From Pseudoalteromonas luteoviolacea (GTDB lineage Bacteria; Pseudomonadota; Gammaproteobacteria; Enterobacterales; Alteromonadaceae), in assembly GCF_021654285.1 (NCBI RefSeq), contig NZ_JAKFZS010000023.1:1-64000 (forward strand): a DNA stretch of 64,000 nucleotides, given 5' to 3'. The notes beneath the pieces were generated by a model. That model was not told the DNA's origin, did no database searches, and saw nothing but the letters and a program-made list of their open reading frames with translations. Positions 33,538 through 42,513 of this stretch are shown piece after piece. The position numbers and the translations under genes were made by a program. Position 1 is the stretch's first letter; each line of letters starts with the position of its first letter.

Positions 33538-35496
33538 ATGACAATTTCACAAAAATTACGCCTTGCATTCATCGCCGCCATTGTGGTACCGCTGTTGATT
33601 ATTGCGGTCATTATCATTACTCAAACAAGACAGCTTGCGGTAGATAAATTTGTTGAAATGAGCAGCCGTGAGGCGCAGCAAATCGACAATGGTATCAGTA
33701 TGTTTTTTGATGAGGTAGCAAAGAATGTTACCTACTTGGCCAATCACCCAGATGTGCTTAACGGGCGCAGTCAGGTGTCAGTTTATAAAGATAATAACAC
33801 GGCCGAGCAAATGACACCGGACTCTGGTACTGAGGTTGAACAGCGCATGTTTGAGTTGTACCAACAATTTGGTACATCCCACCCAGGGATCTCTTATATT
33901 TACTTTGGGAACCCAAAAGGCGGCTATATTCAGTGGCCAAAAGGTCAGGTCAGTGCAAGGTATGATCCCCGTGGTCGTCCTTGGTATACAACGGGTAAAG
34001 AAAAGAATGGTCAGACAGGTTTAACCGACGCCTATTATTGGGAGCCAGATGATACGGCAATTATCTCCACCGTCAAAGCGGTGAAGTCAGGCGGTCAATT
34101 TGTGGGTGTGCAGGGCATGGATGTCTCGCTTAAAGGGCTGACAGATATCATCAAGAATATTCGTTTAGGTGAAACAGGGTATTTGATGCTGGAGGAGGAC
34201 AGCGGCACCATTTTGGTTAATGCTAAGCACCCAGAATACACGTTTAAACACATTGATGACGTTGAAAATGGCTTGTACACAGAGCTGAACCGCAGCCCAG
34301 ATGGGTTGTTTGAGATCACCATAGATGGCGTAGAATTTTTCTCTAACATCTATACATCCAAGACGCTTGGCTGGAAATTTATCGCGTTTGTTGAGCAGCA
34401 AGAGGTCATGAGCAAAGCTAATCAAATGAAACTCACAGTGTTGATCATCAGTGGTATCTTAGTGGCTATTTTTGTGGCCATGGCGACGTATATCGCTAAT
34501 TTACTGTCTGGCCCAATTGTCAATGTAAGTGATGGTTTGACCGCTATTTCTCAAGGCGGTGGTGATTTGACTAAGCGGTTGGAGGTCACCACCAAAGACG
34601 AAACGGGTAAACTCGCAGAGAGCTTCAATCAATTCTTAAACTTGATAGCGCAGCTGGTGCAGCAGATCAATCATTGTGCGCAACAGGTGAATCAAACGGC
34701 GCTGACCACGGCTGGACAGGCGGATGAATTGACCGGCTCTACCAGTGCGCAGCAGCAATCGTTGGAGATGGCGGCAACGGCCATCAATGAAATGGCCGCC
34801 ACTGCGAATGAAGTGGCATCCAGCTGTGCGAATGCTGCAGAACTTGCGACCCAAACCCAGCATGCCTCGGAGCTGGGCCAAACCGTGATCACAGAGACGG
34901 TGGACAGTGTTGCTGAACTGTCTGGCGTTATCAATCGCGCCACCTCAGATATCACTAAGCTCGACAGCGAAAGTGAAAACATCATGTCAATTTTAAGTGT
35001 GATACGGGGTATTGCTGAGCAGACTAATTTGTTGGCGTTAAATGCGGCAATTGAAGCTGCCCGAGCTGGAGAGCATGGACGGGGCTTTGCCGTGGTTGCA
35101 GATGAAGTGCGTGCTTTGTCTCAGCGTACTTCGGAGTCGACGGAAGAAATCGCATCTCAATTAGACAAACTGCGTAAGATGACAGAAGGCGTCTCTACAG
35201 ATATGACCAACAGCTTGGAAAGAACAGAAAAAACAGTCGAGCTCACTCACTCCGCGCAGAACCAGTTTATTGAGATTACTCAGTCGATTCAAAATATCAG
35301 TGATCTAAATACGCAAATAGCCACTGCGGCAGAAGAGCAGCAGCATGTTGCGGAAGACATTAATCGCAATGTGGTAGAAATCAAAAATGCGGCAGACAGT
35401 GTTTCTCTCATCGCGAGCGATACCTGCGACAACGGAGACAAAATGACGGGGTTGTCGAAACAGCTGACCGAGTTGGTTGGCAAGTTTAAAGTTTAG
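33538..35496 (+). CDS. methyl-accepting chemotaxis protein with dCache sensor
   Basis: About 652 aa. Helix 1 (FIAAIVVPLLIIAVIIIT), periplasmic double-Cache domain (about 35-290), helix 2 (TVLIISGILVAIFVAMATY), HAMP and a signalling domain with tip EQTNLLALNAAIEAARAGE. In the membrane-distal Cache module YDPRGRPWY, a later tyrosine in DAYYWEPD and an aspartate in GMDVSL resemble the dCache amino-acid-binding motif, so amino acids or related amines are candidate attractants. I chose ATG 33538 with CAGGAAG before it; an in-frame ATG at 33517 would add seven residues. Confidence 0.9.
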   Translation: MTISQKLRLAFIAAIVVPLLIIAVIIITQTRQLAVDKFVEMSSREAQQIDNGISMFFDEVAKNVTYLANHPDVLNGRSQVSVYKDNNTAEQMTPDSGTEVEQRMFELYQQFGTSHPGISYIYFGNPKGGYIQWPKGQVSARYDPRGRPWYTTGKEKNGQTGLTDAYYWEPDDTAIISTVKAVKSGGQFVGVQGMDVSLKGLTDIIKNIRLGETGYLMLEEDSGTILVNAKHPEYTFKHIDDVENGLYTELNRSPDGLFEITIDGVEFFSNIYTSKTLGWKFIAFVEQQEVMSKANQMKLTVLIISGILVAIFVAMATYIANLLSGPIVNVSDGLTAISQGGGDLTKRLEVTTKDETGKLAESFNQFLNLIAQLVQQINHCAQQVNQTALTTAGQADELTGSTSAQQQSLEMAATAINEMAATANEVASSCANAAELATQTQHASELGQTVITETVDSVAELSGVINRATSDITKLDSESENIMSILSVIRGIAEQTNLLALNAAIEAARAGEHGRGFAVVADEVRALSQRTSESTEEIASQLDKLRKMTEGVSTDMTNSLERTEKTVELTHSAQNQFIEITQSIQNISDLNTQIATAAEEQQHVAEDINRNVVEIKNAADSVSLIASDTCDNGDKMTGLSKQLTELVGKFKV

Positions 35497-35628
35497 TCTG
35501 AAATAGTTCTAAGGCGCTGTTATTTTGTACAAAATTGTTGAAGATCATTCATAGTGGGTAAATCAGGTTTACTCTGTGCTGGTGGCTCGGTAATGTAAGG
35601 ACAGTTGAATTAAAATGAAAGGTGGAGC

Positions 35629-36480
35629 ATGGAATTTTCCGACTCAGTAAAATTAGCAAGAACCGATACTGGACTTGAGTATTTTGATGTTAAGAGTCCT
35701 CTGTGTCAGGCGAAGATTTTTTTGCAAGGTGCGCAAATTACAGAGTTTATCCCGACAGGCAAAAGCGACCTCATGTGGGTCTCGGCGGACGAAGATTATC
35801 AAGAAGGTAAATCTGTGCGTGGTGGGATCCCGATTTGCTGGCCGTGGTTTGGTGTGCATGACAACGCGGACTGGCCTGCTCATGGCTTCGCGCGCAAAAT
35901 ATTGTGGCGTGCAGAGCAAGTAACTGAAACCTCAGACGCTGTGCGTATTTCGCTGTCACTGCCTATGATGCAAGTAGACAAACAATTTTGGCCACATGAT
36001 TCTAGACTGGAAGTGGAGTTTATTTTAGGCGAGCGATTAGAAGTCAGACTGACCAATACGAACTTAGGACAAACGCCTTTTTCACTGACGCAAGCACTCC
36101 ATACTTACTTCCCAACTTCGGATATTAAAAACACCACGGTTGATGGCCTGCAAGGTGCAAAATATATTGAGTTTGGCGAAGGGCCATTTGATCAATCAGA
36201 TAAAGTGGGTTTCGCCCGTGAAACGGACATGGTTTATACTCAGGCTGCGCCAGTGCAGAGCATCCATACGCCTGAAGGCATAATAGAGGTTGGACGTGAA
36301 AACTCGACATCATGTGTGCTTTGGAACCCGTGGATAGAGAAATCAAAGCGTTTGAGTAACTTTCAAAATGAAGAATACTTGGGCATGTTGTGTTTAGAAG
36401 CGGCCAATGTACTTGAAGACACTGTTACGGTTGAGCCTGGTCAAAGCCACACGCTTGCGACCACAGTCTGCTGGCGTTAA
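35629..36480 (+). CDS. D-hexose-6-phosphate mutarotase (YeaD-like)
   Basis: 283 aa, aldose-1-epimerase superfamily. Signatures: GGIPICWPWFG, DWPAHGFAR, SLTQALHTYF (catalytic histidine) and CLEAANV (catalytic glutamate), with a C-terminal PGQSHTL. It interconverts alpha and beta anomers of glucose-6-phosphate and similar sugars in the cytoplasm. ATG follows AGGTGGAGC. The hairpin before the next gene may end its transcript. Confidence 0.9.
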   Translation: MEFSDSVKLARTDTGLEYFDVKSPLCQAKIFLQGAQITEFIPTGKSDLMWVSADEDYQEGKSVRGGIPICWPWFGVHDNADWPAHGFARKILWRAEQVTETSDAVRISLSLPMMQVDKQFWPHDSRLEVEFILGERLEVRLTNTNLGQTPFSLTQALHTYFPTSDIKNTTVDGLQGAKYIEFGEGPFDQSDKVGFARETDMVYTQAAPVQSIHTPEGIIEVGRENSTSCVLWNPWIEKSKRLSNFQNEEYLGMLCLEAANVLEDTVTVEPGQSHTLATTVCWR

Positions 36481-36505
36481 GCTTTTCCTCCAGCCTTGAT
36501 TTATC

Positions 36506-36536
36506 GTATCCTAACGGAAAAATACTGTTAGGATAC
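36506..36536 (+). promoter_or_regulatory. inverted repeat covering the ribosome binding site of the NtrC-type gene
   Basis: GTATCCTAAC (36506-36515) and GTTAGGATAC (36527-36536) are perfect 10-bp arms with an 11-nt spacer, ending four bases before ATG 36541. The ribosome binding site AGGA is within the second arm, so an mRNA hairpin would mask it; alternatively it is a protein operator or a terminator for the mutarotase gene. Confidence 0.55.
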
Positions 36537-36540
36537 ACCC

Positions 36541-37923
36541 ATGCCTTTGCCCCGCATTTTGATTGTTGACGATAATGTCGAAGTACGATTGAGCGCCGCT
36601 TACTTTTTGGAAGACCAAGGCTTTGAAGTCATTGAAGCTGATTCTCCCAGTACGGCAAAGCAGCTACTGAGTGTCACATCTTTCGATGTCATTTTACTTG
36701 ATATGAACTTTGCGAGAGACACCACCTCTGGGCAAGAGGGCTTAGCCTTTTTAACTTGGTTGCAAGCACAGCAGGGGGCGCCAGCTGTGTTGTGTATAAC
36801 CGGGTGGGGTAGCGTTAAACTGGCAGTAAAAGCACTACAACTTGGTGCCAGCGACTTTATTGAAAAGCCATGGCAAAATGCCGCATTACTGGCTTCAATT
36901 CAGCAACAACTCGCCTTACAAAAAAAACAACAAACTCAGTTAAACCAAACACTGCAACCAGAGCAGGAAACAGATATTGAGTTTGTTTGGCAATCTGCGT
37001 GTATGCAGGCGCTTGAACGCAAACTATCTCGCGTGGCGCATTCAGATGCCACTATTTTATTGTGCGGTGAGAGCGGGGTGGGGAAAAGTCATTTGGTGTC
37101 ATGGCTGCATCAGCACTCTGCGCGCGCAAGCGGTCCGTTAGTGAGTGTCAATATGGGGGCACTGTCAGAGTCATTATTTGAAAGCGAATTATTTGGTCAT
37201 GTGAAAGGTGCTTTTACAGACGCAAAGCAAAATCGTGTTGGGCGCTTTACCATGGCCTCGGGTGGCACGCTCTTTATGGATGAGATTGCGACCCTCTCTA
37301 TGCCGCTGCAAGCCAAGCTATTGCGCGTATTAGAGACGGGCGAGTATGAAGTGTTGGGGAGTAGCAAAACCGTTCGCAGTGATGTGCGACTGATTTGTGC
37401 CACCAATGCGGATTTGCCGCAAAACGTTGCAGAGGGGACGTTCAGACAGGATTTATTTTATCGTATGAATACCTTGGTATTTGAACTGCTGCCACTGCGT
37501 GAGCGTCAAGCTGATATTATTCCCCTCGCATCCTACTTATTGGCAAAACATGCGAAACGTTATGGCATAGCTACTAAGCCAATGGATGATGAGGTGATTC
37601 ATGCGCTGCAAACATACCCTTGGCCGGGCAATATTCGAGAGCTAAGTCATGTCATGGAGCGTGCTTTGCTGATGAGTGAAGAGAGTCAGATTGCGCTACA
37701 AGATTGCCAGTTACGACTCGCTCAGCGACCTAGAACTGCGGGTATAATGGCGGATAGTCCAGCTGAAACCACAGGTACATTAGCACAGATGGAAAAACGT
37801 ATGATCATGGATGTCATGGCACAAGAAGGCGGTGTGACCAGCCAAGCAGCCCAAAAACTGGGGCTTACCAAGTCGTCTTTGTACCGCCGACTAGATAAAT
37901 ATGGTTTGAAGCATGCTGAGTAA
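36541..37923 (+). CDS. NtrC-family sigma-54-dependent response regulator
   Basis: 460 aa. Receiver domain with phosphoacceptor D54 (LLDMNF), AAA+ domain with Walker A GESGVGKS and the sigma-54 contact loop written G-A-F-T-D-A (223-228) instead of GAFTGA, sensor region PLRERQADI and WPGNIRELSH, and a C-terminal Fis-type HTH (TSQAAQKLGLTKSSLYRRL). It should activate sigma-54 promoters from remote enhancers when phosphorylated by the kinase encoded 11 bp overlapping downstream. A candidate target lies at 44905: the ABC exporter operon. Confidence 0.92.
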   Translation: MPLPRILIVDDNVEVRLSAAYFLEDQGFEVIEADSPSTAKQLLSVTSFDVILLDMNFARDTTSGQEGLAFLTWLQAQQGAPAVLCITGWGSVKLAVKALQLGASDFIEKPWQNAALLASIQQQLALQKKQQTQLNQTLQPEQETDIEFVWQSACMQALERKLSRVAHSDATILLCGESGVGKSHLVSWLHQHSARASGPLVSVNMGALSESLFESELFGHVKGAFTDAKQNRVGRFTMASGGTLFMDEIATLSMPLQAKLLRVLETGEYEVLGSSKTVRSDVRLICATNADLPQNVAEGTFRQDLFYRMNTLVFELLPLRERQADIIPLASYLLAKHAKRYGIATKPMDDEVIHALQTYPWPGNIRELSHVMERALLMSEESQIALQDCQLRLAQRPRTAGIMADSPAETTGTLAQMEKRMIMDVMAQEGGVTSQAAQKLGLTKSSLYRRLDKYGLKHAE

Positions 37924-39196
37924 CTTTGAGCGAACGCTCAAGTTATACCTCGTATTGCTCAATGCATTGATAGGTGGTTTGTGCGCTGTCATAGGGTTGA
38001 AACTGTCATTAAGCGTTTGGCTTACTGTGACGTTAGCCATTGCAATATTTGCCAGTTTTCAGTGGATATCGAACCAAGTGTTACATCGCTTTGTCGGTAT
38101 TTTTAAACGGGCCAATATTCAACTCGAAGCCATGCAGCAAGCGGATTTTACGCACCAGATAAACCCTCATTTCCAAGCGGGTCACATCGCCCGTTTTGAA
38201 CGTGAATTGGTGGCGCTGAGTGAGTGCATGCATCAACAAAAATCGCTTTATACTAGTCATATGTTGATTATTTATCAGCTAATAGACAAGCTGCCTAGCC
38301 CAATTTGGGTGTTTGATGAAAATGAGACCCTTAATTATGCCAACCCAGCGTTTAGTTTAATTTATCAAAAGCCGTGGCAGGATGAACGCGGTCGTACGGC
38401 AGAAACATTGGGTTTGTTTGCAGTAGATAATCAGTGGTGCTTTTCCAGTGATAGGTTAAATGCACAGTGGTCGCTAACCAGCAGTGAGTTTTATGAGCAG
38501 GGTAAACGTTATCGCCTTGTGATCGCGACGGATATTCGTCGTGCACTTCGCCATCAAGAGTTGGCTGCATGGCAGCAGTTAATCCGTGTGATCAGTCATG
38601 AGATCCACAATACGCTGACACCTGTTAGCTCTTTGGCGCAAACGTTACAAGGGAAAGTGAGCGTAGCAAGAGATGCGCATGCACTTAAAGTGATAGAGCA
38701 AAGGTGTGTGCATTTGCAGCAATTTGTCTCACGATTCAGTGAGCTGTCTAAACCTCTAGAGCTGCATTGCCGAAAGGTTGAATTGCATGACTTATTGATA
38801 TCTGTCAAAGCGTTAATTGGGCAAATGTATGATGATCAAATCATACAGCTTGATTGCACTGTTCGTGACTGCCGATGTGATCCTCAGCTGTTTGAACAAG
38901 TGTTGATTAACTTGCTGAAAAATGCTGCCGAAGCAAACTTAAGTCACACCCCCACGGGTTCCATTATTGGTCTCAGTGCGCATTATCAAGCGGGACATGT
39001 GGTGATAAGCATCACAGATCAAGGGGGGGGATTTGCGAACTTAGACAATGTCATGACGCCGTTTTACTCGACAAAAAGCACTGGTCAAGGTATTGGTCTA
39101 ACCCTGAGTAGGCGGATCATTGAGCAGCATGATGGCAGTATGATAGTAAGCAATGGTTTACAGGGAGCAGAAGTAAAAATCACCCTCCCTAGTTGA
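37913..39196 (+). CDS. NtrY/NtrB-like sensor histidine kinase
   Basis: 427 aa. Two N-terminal membrane helices (LVLLNALIGGLCAVIGLKL and VWLTVTLAIAIFASFQWIS) with almost no periplasmic loop, then a PAS-like region, a HisKA-type box with H229 in RVISHEIHNTLTP, and HATPase motifs (LLKNAAEAN, DQGGGFAN, GQGIGLTLSR). Such kinases sense within or near the membrane. The gene overlaps its response regulator by 11 bp. Its stop codon lies inside a Fur box. Confidence 0.9.
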   Translation: MLSNFERTLKLYLVLLNALIGGLCAVIGLKLSLSVWLTVTLAIAIFASFQWISNQVLHRFVGIFKRANIQLEAMQQADFTHQINPHFQAGHIARFERELVALSECMHQQKSLYTSHMLIIYQLIDKLPSPIWVFDENETLNYANPAFSLIYQKPWQDERGRTAETLGLFAVDNQWCFSSDRLNAQWSLTSSEFYEQGKRYRLVIATDIRRALRHQELAAWQQLIRVISHEIHNTLTPVSSLAQTLQGKVSVARDAHALKVIEQRCVHLQQFVSRFSELSKPLELHCRKVELHDLLISVKALIGQMYDDQIIQLDCTVRDCRCDPQLFEQVLINLLKNAAEANLSHTPTGSIIGLSAHYQAGHVVISITDQGGGFANLDNVMTPFYSTKSTGQGIGLTLSRRIIEQHDGSMIVSNGLQGAEVKITLPS

Positions 39197-39208
39197 TAAT
39201 AGTTATCA
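39194..39208 (+). promoter_or_regulatory. Fur box overlapping the kinase stop codon
   Basis: TGATAATAGTTATCA matches the 7-1-7 Fur consensus with a single mismatch. It lies 83 bp before the GTG start of the small membrane protein at 39291, leaving room for a promoter. Confidence 0.75.
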
Positions 39209-39290
39209 TTACCATATAATTAACATGAATCGAGAGTCAGAGACAGTCTAACAGGACGTTTCTGCATTTGACTTACCTGAGGAGTGTATT

Positions 39291-39533
39291 GTGTTGGTGT
39301 TATATCCGTTTATCGCTTTTCTTGTTATGACGTTTGCCTTAAAGCATCTTCAATTGCCTTTGCAAACCAAGCGTTGGCTCAGTCGAGTGAGCGTTTGGGC
39401 TGTTGCTGCGGCCATGGCAATCGCAAAGTTTACCTTGGGGCTCAGCGCTTTGTTTTCCATGGTGGCCTTTGTTGTCGTCGGTGCGATTTTAACTTTATTT
39501 ACTTCACTGGGCGCGATGGCGCGCAACGATTAA
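39291..39533 (+). CDS. 80-aa membrane protein, probably Fur-regulated
   Basis: Two membrane helices (YPFIAFLVMTFAL and FSMVAFVVVGAILTLFTSL) with a basic middle segment. Start GTG 39291 is set by the ribosome binding site GAGGAG six bases upstream; the overlapping other frame has no such signal. Family unknown to me. It follows a near-consensus Fur box and precedes the large metalloprotease gene by 66 bp. Confidence 0.75.
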   Translation: MLVLYPFIAFLVMTFALKHLQLPLQTKRWLSRVSVWAVAAAMAIAKFTLGLSALFSMVAFVVVGAILTLFTSLGAMARND

Positions 39534-39599
39534 CCCTTTCTTGATGTCGAAAATTGGCATAAGGTCTACTAAACAGTAAGGTCGTACCAAGGATTTTCG

Positions 39600-42437
39600 A
39601 TGTATAGTAGGATACATGGTGTTTTAATCGCACTCTTGTTCTGTGTCTGTGTGCCTGCTTTGGCAAAGACACAGGATTGGCAATCAATTCAAAGCCCGCA
39701 TTTTCGCGTGCACTATCAGCCGCAGCATTATACTTGGGCGAGCGCTGCGGCCATTGAGCTTGAAGCGGTGAGACAGCGTGTTCTAGCGCAGCAAAACCGA
39801 GCGCTGGATGTGACGGTTGATGCCATTGTGATAGATCCTTTTAACTTACCCAATGGCTTCGCGCTGCCAAGCTCTGATAGTCCTTTTATGGCTTTATATG
39901 TCACGCCGCCGCAATCGGATATGGCAATTTCACATAGTCCAAGTTGGCTGAAGTTATTAGTGCTTCATGAATATATTCACCTAGTGCACCTGTCTCAGCC
40001 GAGTCGTCATACACTAAAGCAGACGCTACGAGATCTAAGTGACAGTTATGACTTGGCAAGCGCCGTGTTGCCGCGCTGGGTGGCCGAAGGCTATGCAACG
40101 TTGCAAGAGTCTAAGTTAACAGGCAAGGGACGTTTGTATGACAATTACAGTGAAGCCCTGTTGCGTGCATATGCACGCCAAGGGGCATTACTACCTTATC
40201 ATTCACTGAGTGATGGAGATGGTAGTTATCGTGCAAGTGCCATGGCCTACTTGCTCGGGGCTCGGTTTCTTGCTTGGTTGGAGCAAGAATATGATGAAGC
40301 AACCCTAGATGCGGTTTGGACGCGCGTTAATGCCGTTGAGGGCCGTAATTTCGAATCTGCATTTGCAGGTGTATTTGGCAGATCTGCGCTGCAGCTTTAT
40401 CGCCGTTTTATCGCCGAGTATACCCATCAAGCAATGTTATCTGCGCCTCAAGCACCGCTGGTGGATAGCCAAGAAATGATGCAATTTGATTTTGCAGCGC
40501 GTGATGTTCAGCTCTCAACGAACAAGCAAAAATTTTTGGCTGTGGAGTCGAGTCCATCGTCAGAAATCACATTAAATGTGTACCAAAGTGAAGAAAATCA
40601 GGCCGCTGTTGCAAAATTTGAGCAGCGTCAAGCGGCACTGCTCAAGGCCGATCCTGAAGACATTCCAGATAAACGACCTAATTCATTTACCCGTAAAAAG
40701 CTGGCGTCTTTGGTGCCGGTAAATTTTTCCGGAATTTACCATCCTCAGTGGTTTGATGAAGACACCATCTATTTTGTTGCAAGACAAAAAGTCCCCCATG
40801 GTTGGCAAAATGCTTTGTTTAAATGGCAAATTGAAGCGGACAAAGTGGTGCAAATAACGAATACGCTGGGGATACGTCGTTTCACCGTAGTAGACACATC
40901 AACACTCATTGCCGAGCGAGTTGAACATGGTTATTCGCAATTAATTCAGCTTAACTTGTCTGATCAAAAAGAGACGTCACTGTCATCACATGAGCTGGAT
41001 ACCGTGTATGATTATCCGCTCATCAGCCCTAAAGGAGCGCAGCTCGCTTACTTAAAAACGGATCAAACCGGTCTGTGGCGATTATATGTTGCCAAGAGCC
41101 ATGCCTTGAATGCAGATCATATTGCAGTGCCTGTCCCAGACGAAGCTCAATATGTGACATCACCGCGTTGGGATAATGAAGGCGCAGGTTTGTATTTCAT
41201 TGCGGGTTATCAAGGGGCTTTAGGTGTGTATTACTATCACCTAGCCAATGAGCAATTGGTGCAATTAAGTTTAGGTGAGCACGTTGTTGAAGCGCTTGTG
41301 GGCGAGTATGGCTCACAACTTTGGTTTATTGAAAGCACACCTTATGGCACAAAGTTGAGTGCCTTAACAGAGATAGATACACTTAAAGCTCAGCAACCAA
41401 AAATCACAAAGCCGGCGCCATTTGTTGCATCGCAGTTCAAAGCACCAGTGCGAGTCAACAAATTACCCTCGCCATGGTCTACTGGGCCGTATACACCAAA
41501 GCCACAGGACTGGTCATTGGCACTTTCTGCGCAAAGTGCATCAGCCAGTACGCAATTAGTGAGCTTCGCACTAACTGGGTCGGACATACTTAAACAGCAG
41601 AGCTGGCAAGTCGGCGTGAGTAAGTCACTATTTGATGACGTATTGCTCGGGGGGTATGCTGATTTTACGTATCAACGCGATGACATAAAACTCCGTAATC
41701 AGTTGAAGCTGTATCAGTTAGATATCGCAGAGCAAAGCATTAAACCTAAGAGGCTGCAAGCGCAACATGGGTGGTCTAACACATTAGATGTGTCTTTGGC
41801 ACATGTTTGGCAAAAGTGGCGTTGGCAACCTTATTTAGGTGGGGTGGTAGAAAAACACCGATATCACGAGACTGCGTATAGTTATTGGCTAGGCCAACGC
41901 GTGTCTTTTCATCACAATCAACAGCAGTTTGCCTTTAATGCGGCGCTCGATGGTGCCAAAGTGTGGGGAGAGAATGCCGGTCATGACATCCAATTTAACA
42001 GTGAAGCAGTATTGTGGGATTGGCCCGTTTATGTCCGTGCTGATAACCGCTATCGTCAGCATCGAGTAATGGAGATAGGTGGATTTGCGACTAATAGCTT
42101 GCATACAGGAGTCGGTGCAAGTCAGCAGCCTATTGCCATGCTGCCTTTTTGGTTTGATACTGGAAACCATTACCTAGGCTATGAGTTTGCAACCAGTTGG
42201 CGCACTGGGCGGCCACGTCTATATTATGCGCAGCACCACTTAGACAGCATGCGTGTAGCCAATAGCTGGGGCGTAAAATGGCAACTTGAGTTGAGTGAGC
42301 GCGTCTTGGGAAGTGCGGCTAACTATGCACCTGCGGGTATCTCAAATATGCGCCTTGATATTGGGTTTGCGCGTTTGTCTGCACATCAACATGATAAAGA
42401 GTGGCGAACTTGGCTGGGGCTTTGGCACCCTTGGTAA
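39600..42437 (+). CDS. outer-membrane metalloprotease: peptidase MA-like domain, beta-propeller, C-terminal barrel
   Basis: 945 aa with a signal peptide (to PALA, residue ~22). Residues ~30-300 are a gluzincin peptidase domain with H123-E-Y-I-H127 and the third ligand E163 in WVAEGYAT. Residues ~310-620 read as TolB/PD40 propeller blades (ISPKGAQLAYLKT, SPRWDNEGAGLYFIAG). From ~640 to the end, alternating hydrophobic strands with aromatic girdles (LLGGYADFTYQ, YLGGVVEKHRYH, WLGLWHPW) look like an outer-membrane beta-barrel with an aromatic last residue. The protease may thus face the surface or periplasm while anchored by its own barrel. ATG follows AAGGAT. The Fur box upstream may include this gene. 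Confidence 0.8.
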   Translation: MYSRIHGVLIALLFCVCVPALAKTQDWQSIQSPHFRVHYQPQHYTWASAAAIELEAVRQRVLAQQNRALDVTVDAIVIDPFNLPNGFALPSSDSPFMALYVTPPQSDMAISHSPSWLKLLVLHEYIHLVHLSQPSRHTLKQTLRDLSDSYDLASAVLPRWVAEGYATLQESKLTGKGRLYDNYSEALLRAYARQGALLPYHSLSDGDGSYRASAMAYLLGARFLAWLEQEYDEATLDAVWTRVNAVEGRNFESAFAGVFGRSALQLYRRFIAEYTHQAMLSAPQAPLVDSQEMMQFDFAARDVQLSTNKQKFLAVESSPSSEITLNVYQSEENQAAVAKFEQRQAALLKADPEDIPDKRPNSFTRKKLASLVPVNFSGIYHPQWFDEDTIYFVARQKVPHGWQNALFKWQIEADKVVQITNTLGIRRFTVVDTSTLIAERVEHGYSQLIQLNLSDQKETSLSSHELDTVYDYPLISPKGAQLAYLKTDQTGLWRLYVAKSHALNADHIAVPVPDEAQYVTSPRWDNEGAGLYFIAGYQGALGVYYYHLANEQLVQLSLGEHVVEALVGEYGSQLWFIESTPYGTKLSALTEIDTLKAQQPKITKPAPFVASQFKAPVRVNKLPSPWSTGPYTPKPQDWSLALSAQSASASTQLVSFALTGSDILKQQSWQVGVSKSLFDDVLLGGYADFTYQRDDIKLRNQLKLYQLDIAEQSIKPKRLQAQHGWSNTLDVSLAHVWQKWRWQPYLGGVVEKHRYHETAYSYWLGQRVSFHHNQQQFAFNAALDGAKVWGENAGHDIQFNSEAVLWDWPVYVRADNRYRQHRVMEIGGFATNSLHTGVGASQQPIAMLPFWFDTGNHYLGYEFATSWRTGRPRLYYAQHHLDSMRVANSWGVKWQLELSERVLGSAANYAPAGISNMRLDIGFARLSAHQHDKEWRTWLGLWHPW

Positions 42438-42454
42438 AAACATAGCTTTGAGCA

Positions 42455-42481
42455 TGAAAAAGGCGAGCTGTTGCTCGCCTT
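42455..42481 (-). terminator. bidirectional intrinsic terminator
   Basis: AAGGCGAGC and GCTCGCCTT form a perfect 9-bp stem with a TGTT loop between convergent genes. On the minus strand the stem is followed by TTTTTC, so it is a strong terminator for the serine protease gene, and a weaker one for the metalloprotease gene on the plus strand. Confidence 0.85.
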
Positions 42482-42513
42482 GCTTAATTGGTTGGTTTGA
42501 AAATAGCTAGAGT

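Noticed and set aside
39284..39544. Overlapping 86-codon frame at the small membrane protein locus
   Set aside because: It lacks a ribosome binding site, while the frame starting at GTG 39291 has GAGGAG at the right distance and two clear membrane helices.
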